The notes under the pieces are model-generated. The model saw only the letters and a list, made by a program, of their open reading frames with translations, was not told where the DNA came from and searched no databases. From the NCBI GenBank assembly GCA_023266165.1, contig JAHFRR010000024.1:1-14304 (forward strand): a DNA stretch of 14,304 bases, in the 5' to 3' direction. The position numbers and the translations under genes were made by a program. Positions within the stretch are counted from its first letter, which is position 1, and every line of letters starts with the position of its first letter. Shown piece by piece: positions 13,660-14,304 of the stretch. The stretch comes from Thiotrichales bacterium. Its GTDB lineage: Bacteria; Pseudomonadota; Gammaproteobacteria; Francisellales; CACEW01.

Positions 13660-14304
13660 GATATTGCTGAGCAATCCTGTGTGCATCAAAGCGCTGAATA
13701 TTATCTTCTGGAATATCAATGTGGGCGTGTAAAGCCTCTATTATTTTTGAGGCAAAAGCATCGGCATCCCCTACAGGAGTCAGCCAGTGGGCCAGGGGGC
13801 CTGTCAGAATTTCTCGTGGGCCTGCTTGACAATCTGTGCTCACAACGGGTGTGCCGACGATCAGTGACTCGAGAATGACATTTCCAAACCCTTCGGAATT
13901 AGAAGATAGTAAAGAAAGCTTGGCGTGCTTGAGCCAGGGATAAGGATTGGCTTGAAAGCCAATAATATCAATTCGATGAGTATGGTCTATCGAATGAATT
14001 AACGTTCGAAGTTGAGGGGAATCTTCTGTTAATAGCAGTAATCTATAAGGGGCTGGAATTTTCTGAAAGGCCTGTAAAAGTAAAGGTTGATTTTTGCGAT
14101 GCGGTTCAAAGCGTGCAATGTGAATCAGATAGGGTGTCGCAGGGATAGAAATTTCTTCTTCTGCTAAAGCTTGGATCTGATGAATATCAAAAGGATTGTA
14201 AAGGGTTCGAACGGATTTTGGGTGAAGCTTCAGTGTTTTTAACACATCCTCTTCGACTCCCTTTGACACAGTAATTAGATGTTTATGATAGAAAGCTTTT
14301 TGTA
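13646..14304 (-). CDS. GT-B glycosyltransferase (GT4-like), N-terminal part beyond the window
   Basis: The visible 218 residues are the end of the N-terminal domain and the whole C-terminal nucleotide-sugar-binding domain of a GT-B fold enzyme. The frame is open to the right edge, with HKHLITVSKGVEED a typical inter-domain entry (VS-G), so the GTG at 14269 is not the true start. Seen next: HIARFEPHRKNQPLLLQAF (first strand/helix of the nucleotide-binding domain), PWLKHAKLSLLSSNSEGFG, then the E-x7-E motif from EGFG through ILE, followed by GTPVVSTDC and GPREIL. Such enzymes build lipopolysaccharide, capsule or glycolipids; the acceptor cannot be read here. It converges with lolD, with a 4-bp overlap at the stops. 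Confidence 0.88.
   Translation of the reverse strand, partial: QKAFYHKHLITVSKGVEEDVLKTLKLHPKSVRTLYNPFDIHQIQALAEEEISIPATPYLIHIARFEPHRKNQPLLLQAFQKIPAPYRLLLLTEDSPQLRTLIHSIDHTHRIDIIGFQANPYPWLKHAKLSLLSSNSEGFGNVILESLIVGTPVVSTDCQAGPREILTGPLAHWLTPVGDADAFASKIIEALHAHIDIPEDNIQRFDAHRIAQQYLALI

Noticed and set aside
13646..14269. Glycosyltransferase as a complete 207-residue protein starting at GTG 14269
   Set aside because: The frame stays open to the window edge with typical family sequence before the GTG, so the gene is truncated by the window.
1..14304. CRISPR array, rRNA or prophage genes
   Set aside because: No regularly spaced repeats, no rRNA-like sequence, and no phage structural or integration genes were seen on either strand.

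Overview
The window reads as ordinary gammaproteobacterial chromosome of moderate GC. The evidence is a run of housekeeping genes with recognisable family motifs (rpiA, tolB, pal, cpoB/ybgF, truA, coaBC, alaS, gpmA, a lolC/lolF-type permease, lolD), Shine-Dalgarno sequences, sigma70-like -10 boxes and a tRNA gene with encoded CCA. The exact genus cannot be read from the sequence. A Legionellales-like or other host-associated gammaproteobacterium would fit the AAA-ATPase-like/PDDEXK gene, a family often expanded in such bacteria, but that is inference.

Layout. (1) 1-503, minus: the 5' part of rpiA, running off the left edge. (2) 504-668: divergent intergenic region with a short 10-bp tandem repeat. 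(3) 669-4297, plus: tolB, pal, cpoB and truA, the envelope-constriction genes followed by a tRNA pseudouridine synthase whose start overlaps the cpoB stop. tolQRA are not present upstream, so the tol-pal cluster is split here. (4) 4298-6256: a single AAA-ATPase-like + PD-(D/E)XK gene with its own promoter-like sequence, a large inverted repeat over that promoter, and a 10-bp-stem hairpin after the gene. (5) 6257-7444: coaBC (coenzyme A synthesis). (6) 7445-7835: 391 gene-free bases with a weak terminator-like hairpin. (7) 7836-7912: tRNA-Arg(TCT), then alaS (7942-10602). (8) 10585-10773, minus: an unrecognised 62-residue gene with a strong ribosome binding site and its own -10 box, overlapping the alaS 3' end. 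(9) 10774-11111: gene-free, AT-rich promoter region. (10) 11112-13649, plus: gpmA, lolC/lolF and lolD, each overlapping the next. (11) 13646-14304, minus: the C-terminal part of a GT-B glycosyltransferase running off the right edge, whose stop codon shares a CTAG with the lolD stop.

Functionally most of the window concerns the cell envelope (Tol-Pal, lipoprotein export by Lol, a glycosyltransferase) plus translation (truA, tRNA-Arg, alaS) and central metabolism (rpiA, coaBC, gpmA). I see no complete mobile element, CRISPR array or multi-gene defence island. The least explained parts are the ATPase/nuclease gene with its structured promoter, the small minus-strand gene after alaS, a palindrome lying in frame within the cpoB signal-peptide region, and the single-permease Lol arrangement.
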